This document shows positions 51,923 through 61,615 of a stretch of 64,000 nucleotides of DNA, piece after piece. Made by a program: the position numbers and the translations under genes. Source of the DNA: Acidimicrobiia bacterium (lineage in GTDB: Bacteria > Actinomycetota > Acidimicrobiia > Acidimicrobiales > SKKL01); the NCBI GenBank assembly GCA_041676705.1, contig JBAYRL010000001.1, positions 372,001-436,000 of the forward strand, in the 5' to 3' direction. The notes under the pieces are model-generated. The model was given only the letters and a program-made list of their open reading frames with translations. It was not told the DNA's origin and did not search any database. Every line of letters starts with the position of its first letter. The first letter of the stretch is position 1.

Positions 51923-52354
51923 TTATTGGGGTGGGTAGGGTTCGTACCCGTGGGTTTCTTGTTGTTGGCGGATGTAGGAGATCACGGCGTCAATCTCGTT
52001 GTCGTCGAGTCCCGGCACCGGCGACATGTCACCAAAACCCCAGTGGTGCGCGGGGGAGCCGTTCTTGATCGCCGAGACAAACGCGATATCGGGGTGGTGG
52101 CCCGGTTCATACACTTGGGACAGAAGGGGAGGCCCGTCGTTGGTGCCGCGCAGGTCAGTGCCGTGGCATGACGCGCACGCATCTTGGTAGACCGCTTCGC
52201 CTTGCTCGGTTACTCCGTCGCTCGAAGTCGCTGAACTGTCACTGCTGCACCCGGCCAGAAACAGACCCAGGACCAGGGCAAGGATGGCCAGTAGGTGCGG
52301 ACCGAACCGGCCCTTGGCCCCTACGGTGCCAGCAGTAATGACGGGGGTAGTCAT
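51923..52354 (-). CDS. lipoprotein c-type cytochrome
   Basis: 143-residue membrane-anchored cytochrome c. A hydrophobic N-terminus ends in lipobox LFLAGC near residue 35. The haem motif is CASCH near residue 60 and the axial methionine is in GFGDMSPVPGL. Residues DNEIDAVISYIRQQQE form the C-terminal helix. It overlaps the copB stop by 4 bases, so it is the second gene of the copper operon. It may act in electron transfer linked to extracytoplasmic copper or to the cupredoxin. Confidence 0.9.
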   Translation of the reverse strand: MTTPVITAGTVGAKGRFGPHLLAILALVLGLFLAGCSSDSSATSSDGVTEQGEAVYQDACASCHGTDLRGTNDGPPLLSQVYEPGHHPDIAFVSAIKNGSPAHHWGFGDMSPVPGLDDNEIDAVISYIRQQQETHGYEPYPPQ

Positions 52355-54450
52355 CGAGTCGTCTTTCGTTCGCGGTTGGTTGGTTTGGTCGCCTCAAGAT
52401 CCCTGGCAGTACTGAGATCGTCGTCATGGTCGGGTTGGAGATCAATTCGGCGGAGAAGTTGGGCGTTTAAGGCGACCACGATGGTGGAGATACTCATCAA
52501 GATGGCCGCAAGAGCCGGGGGCATGGTGATGCCAGCCCATTGCAGAGCGCCCGCGGCGAGGGGGATGGCGAGCACGTTGTAGCCCGCAGCCCAGGCCAAG
52601 TTTTGTAGTGATTTGCGGTAGGCGGCTTGGGAGAGGCGAATGATGGAGGTGACACTGCGGGGGTCGTCGCTGACCAGGATCAGCCCGGCGGATTCGATAG
52701 CGACATCGGTACCGGCCCCGATGGCGATGCCGACGTCGGCTTGGGCGAGAGCGGGGGCGTCGTTGACTCCGTCACCAACCATGGCGACCCGCAGGCCCCG
52801 GCCCTGCAGCTCCGCTACTTTGGCGGCTTTGTCTTCGGGGAGCACTTCGGAGAAGACTTCGTCGATACCGAGGTCGGCGGCGACGGCGTCGGCGACTTGG
52901 TGGGCGTCGCCGGTGATCATGACCACGTGGTGTCCGGTGGCGTGGAGTTGCTCCACGGCTTGGCGGGCCTCGGGCCGGATCTCGTCTTCGACGGCCACCG
53001 CCCCGAGGACAGTGTCGGGGTTGGAGAGATACAGGACCGATGATCCCCGGTCTTTCCACTCCTCGATAGTGGAGGCGATTTCGTTGGGTACGGCGAGGTC
53101 ACGTTCGGCGAGTAGCGCTGGACCGCCCACCGCATAGATAGTGCCGTCGATGGTGGCTTCGACGCCTCGGCCGGTTAGGGAACGAAATTCGGTTGCCGAA
53201 GCGACACCTGAATGATCATTAGCGGCGTTGACAATGGCCCGCGCTAGTGGGTGTTCACTGTCGGCTTCAACACCACCGGCAAGCCGCAGCACCTCACTGT
53301 CGGTATGGCCGTCGGCAGCGGCTACTGCAACAACAACATGTTCCCCTTTGGTGAGGGTGCCCGTCTTGTCGAAGAGTACGGCGTCGAGGCTACGGCTGGC
53401 TTCTAGCGCAAGCCGGTCTTTGATCAAAATACCGTTGCTAGCGGCGATAGAGCTCGATAAGGATGTGGTTAGGGGAATGGCGAGACCTAAGGCATGAGGA
53501 CAGGAGATAACAAGCACGGTCACTACCCGCACCACCGCCTCGTTAGTTTCTCCGAGCAGCACCCACACAATGGCGGTGATGATGGCGGCGCCGAGCGCTA
53601 CATAAAACAACAGGGCCGCCGCCCGATCGGCTAAGGCCTGGGTACGGGACTTTGATTCCTGGGCCTCAGCCACCAATCGGCTAATTCCAGCAAGCGCGGT
53701 GTCTTCTCCAATAGCGGTTACCTTGACCCGCACGGCAGAGTCGGTTGATACCGAACCAGCCACCACCGAATCCCCAGATGATTTGGGCACCGGCTGCGAT
53801 TCGCCGGTGATCATCGATTCATCTAGTTCCGCTTCGCCCTCAACAATGCTGCCATCAGCAGGAATCCGACTGCCTGAGCGCACCAGCACCACATCACCGG
53901 CTTGTAGCTCTCCTACCGAGATGGTTTCGGTCGTGCCGTCAGGGCCAATCCGCTCCGCCTCATCGGGCAACAGCTCGGCTAGAGCACCTAGGGCGTCTTG
54001 GGCGGCACCGAGGGCTTTCATTTCTTGCCAATGGCCCAACAACATGACGGTGATGAGCGCCCCGAGCTCCCACCAAAAGTCCAGGTCAAACCAACCTAGA
54101 GACGTGGCCATAGAGGCCATGTAGGCCACGGTGATCGCCATGGCGATCAACAGCATCATCCCGGGTTGACGGTCTTTGGCTTCCTGTGCTCCGCCGGAGA
54201 GGAACGGCCAGCCGCCCCACATAAACAACAATGTGCCCAGTACCGGCCCGACTAGACCTATCCCAACAAAGTCGAGTTCGTAGCCGAACCAGTCCATGAC
54301 CATGCGGCTGGTAACCACCAGTGGAACGGTAATTAATAAGCTCCACCAAAACATCCGACGAAACATCTCGGCATGGTCACCGTGTCCACCATGGCCACCG
54401 TGATCGCCGTGTCCACCATGGTCTCCATGGTTAGAACCTGTATGTTCCAT
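52351..54450 (-). CDS. copB: CopB-type (P1B-3) copper-exporting ATPase
   Basis: 699-residue P-type ATPase. The N-terminus is a His/Gly/Asp-rich metal-binding tail (MEHTGSNHGDHGGHGDHGG) with no heavy-metal-associated domain. The membrane site is CPHALGLAIP; CPH defines the P1B-3 class (CopB, Cu/Ag). Further motifs are MITGESQPVPK, DKTGTLTKGEH, SEHPLARAI and GDGVNDAPALAQADVG. ATG 54450 is chosen because GGAGGG precedes it at 7 bases and the His-rich tail starts there; the longer frame has 41 unlikely residues. It is divergent from a BlaI-type regulator with two operator-like motifs between. Confidence 0.93.
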   Translation of the reverse strand: MEHTGSNHGDHGGHGDHGGHGGHGDHAEMFRRMFWWSLLITVPLVVTSRMVMDWFGYELDFVGIGLVGPVLGTLLFMWGGWPFLSGGAQEAKDRQPGMMLLIAMAITVAYMASMATSLGWFDLDFWWELGALITVMLLGHWQEMKALGAAQDALGALAELLPDEAERIGPDGTTETISVGELQAGDVVLVRSGSRIPADGSIVEGEAELDESMITGESQPVPKSSGDSVVAGSVSTDSAVRVKVTAIGEDTALAGISRLVAEAQESKSRTQALADRAAALLFYVALGAAIITAIVWVLLGETNEAVVRVVTVLVISCPHALGLAIPLTTSLSSSIAASNGILIKDRLALEASRSLDAVLFDKTGTLTKGEHVVVAVAAADGHTDSEVLRLAGGVEADSEHPLARAIVNAANDHSGVASATEFRSLTGRGVEATIDGTIYAVGGPALLAERDLAVPNEIASTIEEWKDRGSSVLYLSNPDTVLGAVAVEDEIRPEARQAVEQLHATGHHVVMITGDAHQVADAVAADLGIDEVFSEVLPEDKAAKVAELQGRGLRVAMVGDGVNDAPALAQADVGIAIGAGTDVAIESAGLILVSDDPRSVTSIIRLSQAAYRKSLQNLAWAAGYNVLAIPLAAGALQWAGITMPPALAAILMSISTIVVALNAQLLRRIDLQPDHDDDLSTARDLEATKPTNRERKTTR

Positions 54451-54506
54451 AGCGAAACCCTCCGAACCCAGCTGGCCGCGTCGTCTCTTGACCAGATCAG
54501 AACATG

Positions 54507-54548
54507 CTACACCTTGTCGTAACATATCTGCTTCTACAGTCCGTCGTA
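54507..54548. promoter_or_regulatory. two BlaI-type operator motifs between copB and blaI
   Basis: CTACACCTTGTCGTA (54507-54521) and CTACAGTCCGTCGTA (54534-54548) start 27 bases apart in the divergent interval. Both fit CTAC-N4-(T/C)GT-N-GTA, as does 51805-51819 before the cupredoxin gene. They are imperfect dyads of the size expected for BlaI/CopY winged-helix dimers. Confidence 0.65.
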
Positions 54549-54588
54549 ATAAGCTAAGCTTGGTTGCGATCACACGATGGAGGTCTAG

Positions 54589-54951
54589 GTGAGGAAGCGT
54601 CGCCCCATGGGGTCACTAGAAGCTGAGATTCTGGAGTGCCTGTGGCGAAGCGATAAACCCATGAACCCCCGAGAAGTGCGAGAGGCGCTTGATGACGACA
54701 ACCTTGCCTACACCACGGTTATGACAATCCTGACCCGGCTGTGGCGCAAAGGCTTGGCCGTACGCTCGAAACAGGGGCGCGCTTTTTCCTACACCGCCGC
54801 CATTGCCGAAGCCGACTACACGGCAAAAAAGATGCAAGCGATGTTGGCAGCGGCGACGGACCCCCAAGCAGCTATGAGCCGTTTTGTAGACGGCCTCGAC
54901 CCGCGAGAGACAAGCGCTCTGCGCAAAGCACTAAAAGAGCTTGAGCGGTGA
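54589..54951 (+). CDS. BlaI/MecI/CopY-family repressor
   Basis: 120-residue winged-helix repressor: MGSLEAEILECLWRSDKPMN then REVREALDDDNLAYTTVMTI and LTRLWRKGLAVRSKQGRAFS, the standard BlaI/CopY fold, with a C-terminal dimerisation region. GTG 54589 is the start. It is followed with 4-base overlap by an M56 peptidase gene, the blaI-blaR1 arrangement, and is divergent from copB. There is no CopY-type C-terminal CxC pair, so release is more likely by the protease or another signal than by direct copper binding. Confidence 0.92.
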   Translation: MRKRRPMGSLEAEILECLWRSDKPMNPREVREALDDDNLAYTTVMTILTRLWRKGLAVRSKQGRAFSYTAAIAEADYTAKKMQAMLAAATDPQAAMSRFVDGLDPRETSALRKALKELER

Positions 54952-55829
54952 ACTACGCCCTGGCCACTGGTCTACTGCTGGTAGCCGGTGGCGTCAGTGG
55001 AATTTTGGTTCCGAGGGTGTTGGGACCAGCTGGCACGACCAGGTTCATGACGGGAATTATCGTTGTCACCGGTATCGCCACTGCCTGTGGGGCTCTGATG
55101 ACCGCAACAATTGCTCTACCCAAGCTACACGACCTAGTTGATCGCGTCGGGTGGTGTCCCTCACCTCACCCTGTTGGGCATGCTGTGCCGGTTGAAGTAG
55201 CTACTATCGCTGCTGTTTTCTTGGCAGTTTCGGTTTTCCGTGGGTACCGGTATCTCCGTTCCATGTACCGTCACCACGCTACGTTCGCTGGTATTAACGG
55301 TATTAAAATAATTGTCACCGACGAACCAATAGCTATCGCGATTCCCGGTCGACCCGGCGGTGTGGTCATCGGATCGAAACTCATGCGCGCCCTCAACTGC
55401 GAAGAACAGTCCGCTCTCTTGGCCCACGAACAAGCCCACCTCCGGTTGAACCACCACCGTTATGTTCACCTTACCGGGCTTATAGCGGCGATGTTTCCGC
55501 TGCTGGTACCCCTCGCCCGCCAAGTGCGTTACATGACCGAACGGTGGGCAGATGAGACAGCTGCCAAACAAGTTGGTTCAAGAACCCTGGTCGCTCGAAC
55601 CATCGCCAAAGTCGCTCTCATGTCCCCAACAGCACCCCGAACACTGGCTTTGACGTTCATCGGTTTCAATACCAGCTCACGCGTGAATGCACTCCTGGAA
55701 TCTCCGAGCACAAACCGGCGGCTGGCAATCGCTGCAGTAGTAGTAAGCGCAGTCTTGGCAACACTGGTTGGTACTTCCGTCGGGTTGGGTCACATAACGC
55801 AAGCCGTCTTCTTTTTGTGCCACGCATAA
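54948..55829 (+). CDS. M56-family (BlaR1-like) membrane metallopeptidase
   Basis: 293-residue membrane protease. Hydrophobic helices are at residues 5-25, 35-55, 75-95 and, after the catalytic domain, 255-285. The zinc motif HEQAH is at 160-164 (LLAHEQAHLRLNHHRY), with the downstream glutamate in RWADETAAKQVG. It lacks the extracellular penicillin-binding sensor of BlaR1. GTG 54948 overlaps the BlaI-type stop by 4 bases. In this setting it probably relays an envelope or copper signal by cleaving the repressor. Confidence 0.88.
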   Translation: MNYALATGLLLVAGGVSGILVPRVLGPAGTTRFMTGIIVVTGIATACGALMTATIALPKLHDLVDRVGWCPSPHPVGHAVPVEVATIAAVFLAVSVFRGYRYLRSMYRHHATFAGINGIKIIVTDEPIAIAIPGRPGGVVIGSKLMRALNCEEQSALLAHEQAHLRLNHHRYVHLTGLIAAMFPLLVPLARQVRYMTERWADETAAKQVGSRTLVARTIAKVALMSPTAPRTLALTFIGFNTSSRVNALLESPSTNRRLAIAAVVVSAVLATLVGTSVGLGHITQAVFFLCHA

Positions 55830-55903
55830 CAACCCAAATAACCGTGGGTAACCACGGGTACAGCTAACCTGCCCATTGGCCGTTCGCGCTCTGTTCGCGC
55901 CCC

Positions 55904-55919
55904 TTGTAGTACGTTACAA
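55904..55919. promoter_or_regulatory. palindrome at the start of the surface-protein gene
   Basis: TTGTA-GTACGT-TACAA (55904-55919) is a perfect inverted repeat ending 2 bases before the ATG at 55922. It contains a GTAGTA half-site like the copper-block operators, so the same repressor might act here. It does not fit the full 15-base pattern. Confidence 0.4.
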
Positions 55920-55921
55920 CA

Positions 55922-58900
55922 ATGCCTCAAACACCTATGACGGATGAGCACTCGGCACCGAAACGTCGACGACGGGTGACTCTCGCCATGGCCCTGGTCG
56001 CGGTTGTGGCCATGTTCAGCGCTCTGCTCGATATTTTTCCGCCGGAACCGGATGCGGTGGCGGCCGACCCGAACAGCCGAATATTCTACGAAAATTCCGG
56101 GTGGCACATCTCGCCCAACCCCGAAGATAACCACGGCGACCACTTTGCTTTGCTGGTAGGCAAACAGCTGAGACCCCACGTCCTTCACATAAAAGTACCG
56201 AAACGTGAACCGTTCGATGGGCTGACCACCACTTGGGTGAAATTTTACGATTTGTCTCGAGAGGTAACAATAAGCGGCCCTCCTGGTGCGGCCATTAACA
56301 CCGAGGGCGGCACCATCCACGTCCGCTGTGAAACCTCGACCAACTGGTTTTGCCCTGCGCCCGATGGCTATTCGGTGACAGTTCAATGGAGCGTCACCGC
56401 TGAACGGCGAGATTGTGCCGAGGACCTGACACGGCCATACGGGACGATATGCCCCCGCACGACATTTACTGGGGCTGCTACCCGCACCTACATCGAAAAT
56501 CCTAATACCACAACCACCACTACCACGCTCGCCGAGGGACCAACAGCCGAGTTCTCATGGGCGTTGTCAGAAACAACACCTCGCCTGGTGAACTTCACTA
56601 ACACCTCAACCACCGTCGAAGAGCGACCTCTCAGCTACCAGTGGACTTTTGAGGACGGGGCCACCTCAACCTTAGAGAACCCCGAACACGTTTTCTCTAA
56701 GGCTGGCACCTTCCCAGTGACCCTGGTGGTGACCGATAGCCAGGACCAAACCGACGCTTACACAACCGAGGTGGTAATCCCCACCAGTTTGGTGGTGAAC
56801 TCAATCGGCGACGCTTCCGCCACCGATGTTGAGGTGAGCGGTTGTGACACCGGCGCTACCGTCGAAGGTGAACCGGAATGCACGTTGCGGGCCGCGATCG
56901 AGACGGCCAACGCCGAAGGTGGCGGGGAGATCACCTTCAATATTACCGGTGGAGGCGTGCCCAAGATCACACCCGGAACGGCCTTACCCGATCTAACATC
57001 GCCGATCACTGTGAATGGAACCACCCAGCCCGGCGGGTTTGTCAGCTTGGACGGGGGTTCACTTGCTCATGGCCTTCGCCTTGCGGGCGCGTCCTCCACC
57101 GTTAAAGGCCTGGTGTTTCAGGGAGACCGCAACGGAATTACTATCGATGGCGGCTCCGACCACGTGGTGGAAGGCAACCGATTCGGATGGCACCCCGGAA
57201 CTAAGACCATCACATCTATGGGCTTCGCGGTCGGGGCTATTGACGCTACAAACACCCGTATTGCCAACAACATAATTCACTGCACCGGGGGTGATTGCCT
57301 GCAGGTGATAGGGGGATCTGGGTGGCAAATCGCGGACAACAACTTTGGTGTTAATGACACTGGAGTGGGCCTGACTGGGACCAACTTCGGCGTCCTTGCC
57401 ATCAATGCCAACGCCCAAATCGTCAACAACGTGTTCAACACCAGCAGCAGAGCAATCACCCTAATCGGTAAAGACTCGGGCGGTTCCAGCATCGACTCCA
57501 ACCTGATTGGGGTTTCTCGGCAAGGCCAGCTCCTATTCAGTGCCAAAGAGGCCATCCGCGTTGATGCCGCACCCGGAGTGACGGTGACTAACAACGTCGT
57601 GAACAGTAATGTCGGCCCAGCAATAGCTGTGACCGGTTCCCCACAGAGTGAACTCGATAACGGGAATATCTATGGGCTGAGCCCCGATGATGAAGTACCG
57701 GGGCCGGTCACCGGCGGTGGTACGGTTATCACTAACAACCGAATCGGGGTCCGCTCTGATGGCAACACACGGTTCTCCGGGCAGTCGGTCGACGGGATCT
57801 TTGTGTGGGCAGGGGCGTCGAATGTGCGCATCGATGGCAACATCATCGGCAACCAACAACGCTCCGGAGTCGTGATCCGAGGCGGATCCGGCCACCAAGT
57901 ACTGGGTAACAGCATCGGTACAAACGCGTCGGGATCAGAAAACTTCCAATCCCCGTTCGGTATTCGGATTGAAGACGCCACCAACGTAAACATTGGCTCG
58001 GCGGGACAACCCAACGTGGTTCACGCCAAGGAAGCTGCGGTCAACCTGGCTGGGAACACGAGCGGGTCAAAGGTAGCTGGCAACGAACTGGTCACGACCA
58101 ACATTGGTATTGGTACCGAAGCCTCTGTGGACGACGGGGATGAAGGCAACCCCTCGGGAGCGGCCTCGACCTCGAATCTGACCATCGATGGCAACACCGT
58201 CGAAGTCGCTATGAGTAGCGGCTCGAACGAGGTTGACGGCGATAGCGTTGCTATTAGCCTTATGGGCCCCACCACCGGTGCTGTGGTTGAAAACAACACG
58301 ACCACCGGCGGCGATACCGGGGTGATCATCGGCGAAGAATCCGAGGGCACCAAGGTGGCCACCAACACCATCCTGGGCGCTAAACGAGGGATCCTCAACA
58401 CTGGTGCCGGCACCACAATCGACTCGAACCGTATTGGGATTAGCCGTAGTGGGACCGTCAACGGTAGCCCTCTGGCGGGGTTGGCGTTAGATGCCGATGC
58501 CACCGTTAACAACAACGTGATCGTTGGTAGCGGCAACTTCGGCATCATTGTTGGTTCCGACGCCATTGGGCAGCTCAAAGGCAACCGTATATACAACACC
58601 ACCGGAATACCCATCAAAACAGGGTCTGGACCCCAGGCGCCCCGAATCACCGCAGCCATACGTGCCTACAGCGGGGACACCGACCGTACGGTGTTGGTAG
58701 TCACAGACCTCCCCGCAGACGGTGGAACCGTTGAAGTATTCGCCAACGACAGTTGTGCGGATCCCGAAGCGCACTACGCCCTTTGGGTGACTGCCCCGGT
58801 TAAAGCGGGCCGTGACTATGTGGTGATTCCCTTAGTTGACCGTGGGGACCGTGATGCGTTCACCGTGACCTACACCCATCCGGTGAAAGGTACCTCAGCT

Positions 58901-59776
58901 CTGTCTAACTGCGAGGCCCGATCGGTCTATCCCGATAGCGATGGTGACGGTACCTTCGACCCCATTGAAGACCTCGTCGGCACCGCTGGCGATCCGCAGA
59001 GTGCTGTGGTAGTTACCGACAGCGGTGACCTCTTTTTGTTGGCAGCCAGTGACGGGCGATTGAGGAATGTTGCCGCCGTCGACGACCCTGCCCCCGGTCA
59101 ACACCCCGGTGATTTCACTTTGCCCCACGGTGCCGTGGGCTTTGAGGTTCGCGACCTTGAACCGGGTGCCAGCACCGAGGTGGCCATGCTCACACTCGAC
59201 GGCCAATCACCCATCCTTGGTGACTCATATTGGAAATACGGCCCGTCCAACCCCGGAGCCGCACCCAGTTGGTACCGGTTTGATTTTGACGAAGTTGCCG
59301 GTACTGGAGCCACCCTCGAAACACGCGACGTACCGGGGGTTGGGTACAGCCGGGTGTGGAACCTCAACCTCACCGACGGTGCCCGCGGCGACTCCGACGG
59401 GGCTGCTAACGGCACCATCACCGACCCAGGTGGTCCGGGTATTACGGTAAGTGCTCCCCCACCGCCCAGCCCGCCTTCAACCGTCGTCGACGATCCGCTA
59501 GTGCCGCCCACGGTGCCCGATGACCCAGCAGCGGACCCCGACAACTCAGGGGACTCGGATGACTCGGTGGCCCCTGACAACGGTGCTATTGAAGTTGCTG
59601 ATAAGTCCGCTGAGAATGATCCTGGGGCTAAGGGCACCGAGTCCACCACCCAAGTAGACCGCCTGCCTGTTACTGGCTCCAATACAGGGTTGTTGCTGGC
59701 CTTGGGAGTATCCCTCATTATTGCTGGCCTCGCCTCGGCTGCCATCACCCGCCGTTGGTACCGGCTTGGAAGCTAG
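55922..59776 (+). CDS. LPXTG-anchored surface protein with PKD, beta-helix and choice-of-anchor U domains
   Basis: 1284-residue cell-wall protein. A signal peptide (RRRRVTLAMALVAVVAMFSA) ends near residue 42. A unique domain follows to about 195. A PKD domain spans about 205-285 (YQWTFEDGATSTLENPEHVF). A CSLREAI motif begins at Cys320 (CTLRAAIETANA) and leads into a long right-handed parallel beta-helix with many NNRIG and SNLIG-type turns (about 330-900). A choice-of-anchor U domain lies around 1030-1160 (VWNLNLTDGARGDSDGAANG). A Pro/Asp linker precedes the sorting signal LPVTG near 1247, a hydrophobic helix and a basic tail. A sortase would attach it to peptidoglycan; none is in the window. 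Confidence 0.9.
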   Translation: MPQTPMTDEHSAPKRRRRVTLAMALVAVVAMFSALLDIFPPEPDAVAADPNSRIFYENSGWHISPNPEDNHGDHFALLVGKQLRPHVLHIKVPKREPFDGLTTTWVKFYDLSREVTISGPPGAAINTEGGTIHVRCETSTNWFCPAPDGYSVTVQWSVTAERRDCAEDLTRPYGTICPRTTFTGAATRTYIENPNTTTTTTTLAEGPTAEFSWALSETTPRLVNFTNTSTTVEERPLSYQWTFEDGATSTLENPEHVFSKAGTFPVTLVVTDSQDQTDAYTTEVVIPTSLVVNSIGDASATDVEVSGCDTGATVEGEPECTLRAAIETANAEGGGEITFNITGGGVPKITPGTALPDLTSPITVNGTTQPGGFVSLDGGSLAHGLRLAGASSTVKGLVFQGDRNGITIDGGSDHVVEGNRFGWHPGTKTITSMGFAVGAIDATNTRIANNIIHCTGGDCLQVIGGSGWQIADNNFGVNDTGVGLTGTNFGVLAINANAQIVNNVFNTSSRAITLIGKDSGGSSIDSNLIGVSRQGQLLFSAKEAIRVDAAPGVTVTNNVVNSNVGPAIAVTGSPQSELDNGNIYGLSPDDEVPGPVTGGGTVITNNRIGVRSDGNTRFSGQSVDGIFVWAGASNVRIDGNIIGNQQRSGVVIRGGSGHQVLGNSIGTNASGSENFQSPFGIRIEDATNVNIGSAGQPNVVHAKEAAVNLAGNTSGSKVAGNELVTTNIGIGTEASVDDGDEGNPSGAASTSNLTIDGNTVEVAMSSGSNEVDGDSVAISLMGPTTGAVVENNTTTGGDTGVIIGEESEGTKVATNTILGAKRGILNTGAGTTIDSNRIGISRSGTVNGSPLAGLALDADATVNNNVIVGSGNFGIIVGSDAIGQLKGNRIYNTTGIPIKTGSGPQAPRITAAIRAYSGDTDRTVLVVTDLPADGGTVEVFANDSCADPEAHYALWVTAPVKAGRDYVVIPLVDRGDRDAFTVTYTHPVKGTSALSNCEARSVYPDSDGDGTFDPIEDLVGTAGDPQSAVVVTDSGDLFLLAASDGRLRNVAAVDDPAPGQHPGDFTLPHGAVGFEVRDLEPGASTEVAMLTLDGQSPILGDSYWKYGPSNPGAAPSWYRFDFDEVAGTGATLETRDVPGVGYSRVWNLNLTDGARGDSDGAANGTITDPGGPGITVSAPPPPSPPSTVVDDPLVPPTVPDDPAADPDNSGDSDDSVAPDNGAIEVADKSAENDPGAKGTESTTQVDRLPVTGSNTGLLLALGVSLIIAGLASAAITRRWYRLGS

Positions 59777-59819
59777 AAGTTGAGCTGCGTGTGCCGTATT
59801 AACGATGCCACGCACTGTT

Positions 59820-61211
59820 TTAGCCGTGTCGTAGGTCGCGGCGGTCGAACAACACGATCGCCGCTACTACGAATACTGTGGAAAAACCGGTAAAAAGACT
59901 TACTGATACCCAGTCGAGACCATTATTGAGGGGGTTGTTGCCTAGGTACCAGTGAAACGGTGACAACCATTTCCAGCCCTCCAGGTTTTGAGCCACCGCC
60001 AAGATTGAGTTGATCGCATATGCGGCGCTGAACGCCCCAATGGTGCCGATGGTGGCGCCATGCACACTTCCGGTTGCTGCGCCGATAGCCAAGGCCAAAG
60101 TGCCAAACATGAGGCCAAGCAGGGTGACCTGCAAGGATGCGGCACCAATGTGGGCTATCGACATGTCGAGTTGTCCGAGGAGCGAGCCTCCAGCAACACC
60201 AGCAAAGATGATGATACCGACGGTTGTGGTATGGGCGGCCAGTGCCACAAGTTTTTCAAGGACTACCCGGCGACGGGTTAGGGGGTTAGCAAGAAGGAGC
60301 CCCATGGTGCGGGCATGTTCCTCGCCTCCAAGAGCTCGGGCCCCTACTGCCGAGGCCACCAGTGCGACCGCGATTGGTGCCATTAGGCTGAAGGTCTCAA
60401 CTTGGTACCAGCCTTGAGGGGTCGATATGTCGCCGCCGCCGAATATGGCAAGCAGGTTCTCGGGCAGGTCGGCGGCGAGGCTAGCGAGCGTGTCTTCCAT
60501 GGCGGTGTACATGGGGCCCATCATCAACCCCATCAGGGTGAACATTACAAACCCAACAACCAGCACCAACGCCTTCCCCTCGGCGGCTGTTTTCGCCCAG
60601 ATGCTGCCCACACGAGCGCTACCCGACAACCGGTTCACAAGTCGGGCGGCATGTTCATCGCGCCGCAGCCGATCAACGATGTTAACCATCATGTTGTGGG
60701 TGCCAGTAGAGCTAGATCGATCGCGGGTTTCAATCCCCCACCACGCCACACCAAACAAGATAACGATCAACCCCGCCTGCAACGTGAGATAGGTGAGGTT
60801 GATTCCGTTGTTGAGCGGGTCGTGGCCGTCAAACCAGTACCACGGCAACACCTTGGCCAGATCGGCCAGCGAGTTAACCAACGGCAGTAGCCCAACTAGA
60901 AAATAGCTCACCACCATTGCTCCGGTAGAAACCGCGACGGCAAGGGAACGGTTCCCGCTAGCCGCGCCAACCGCTGTAGCGATCGCACCCCATATCACAG
61001 CGTTAAACAGCAGATGGAGGCTAACTGCCAGCAGGTTTGACGCTCCGATGTTGACATTTAGGATTGCCGGGGCGAGATACGACCCTCCAAGGGTCAACAC
61101 CGCGCCGCTGGCGACCAGGACCGACATGGCGGAGCTTTTAGCCATCAGCAAGTGACGGCGCGACCGGGGGTTAGCTAGCAGCAGCCCTATCGTGCCGTCG
61201 GCTTCCTCCCC
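59820..61211 (-). pseudogene. 5'-truncated ABC-2-type permease
   Basis: The frame encodes a tandem ABC-2 exporter permease with about ten helices. Two homologous halves each contain the coupling segment: GEEADGTIGLLLANPRSRR at the start and GEEHARTMGLLLANPLTRRR in the middle. The first half begins abruptly at its coupling segment and lacks the preceding helix and roughly 100 residues. The open frame continues upstream to 61340 only because it runs antisense over a peptidase fragment. The ATPase partner that should precede it is also missing. Function is therefore unlikely despite the intact 3' part. Confidence 0.7.
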
Positions 61212-61308
61212 AGCGGCGCAGCAGTGGATGCGCACCAACGCCCATCGCTTCGGGTTCGTCGAGGATGTGCCAAGGGAACCGTGGCACTGGACGTACCGCC
61301 CTGCCTGA
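61156..61308 (+). pseudogene. C-terminal fragment of an M15 D-Ala-D-Ala carboxypeptidase
   Basis: On the plus strand the last 30 codons before TGA 61306-61308 encode QQWMRTNAHRFGFVEDVPRE and PWHWTYRPA, the closing segment of VanY/M15 peptidases with the metal-binding His in PWHW. No 5' part of the gene is present. Recognisable sequence starts near 61205, exactly where the ABC-2 permease on the other strand loses its 5' end. Confidence 0.75.
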
Positions 61309-61615
61309 GCGATCAACGCTGCGCAGTAAAGCCACGGCACACGAGGTCATCGCGCTCTGGGGCAACGGCTTGAGCCCGTTGGAAACTTGTTTTTGCCAAG
61401 GTTGAGCACCAACGGTTATCTCGACAGAAACTACGCTGGGACAAAGTCGTGCACGGTTGAGGCCCAATCGAGCGGTGGATGCTTCTACCGATGCAGGATC
61501 GCAGTGGCGCTCTACCTCGCCCATCCGAGGGTTCGTGTCCCATGGGGACCCAAGCCTGTGGAGTCGATAACGTTAGCGCCAATTAATCGTAATCTATTCT
61601 GGGTAAGAAGAACCT
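61309..61615. other. 307-base intergenic region
   Basis: No gene is seen. The open frames here (for example 61313-61582 minus) show no family resemblance. An AT-rich stretch at about 61575-61605 precedes the glycosyltransferase start and may contain its promoter. Confidence 0.5.
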
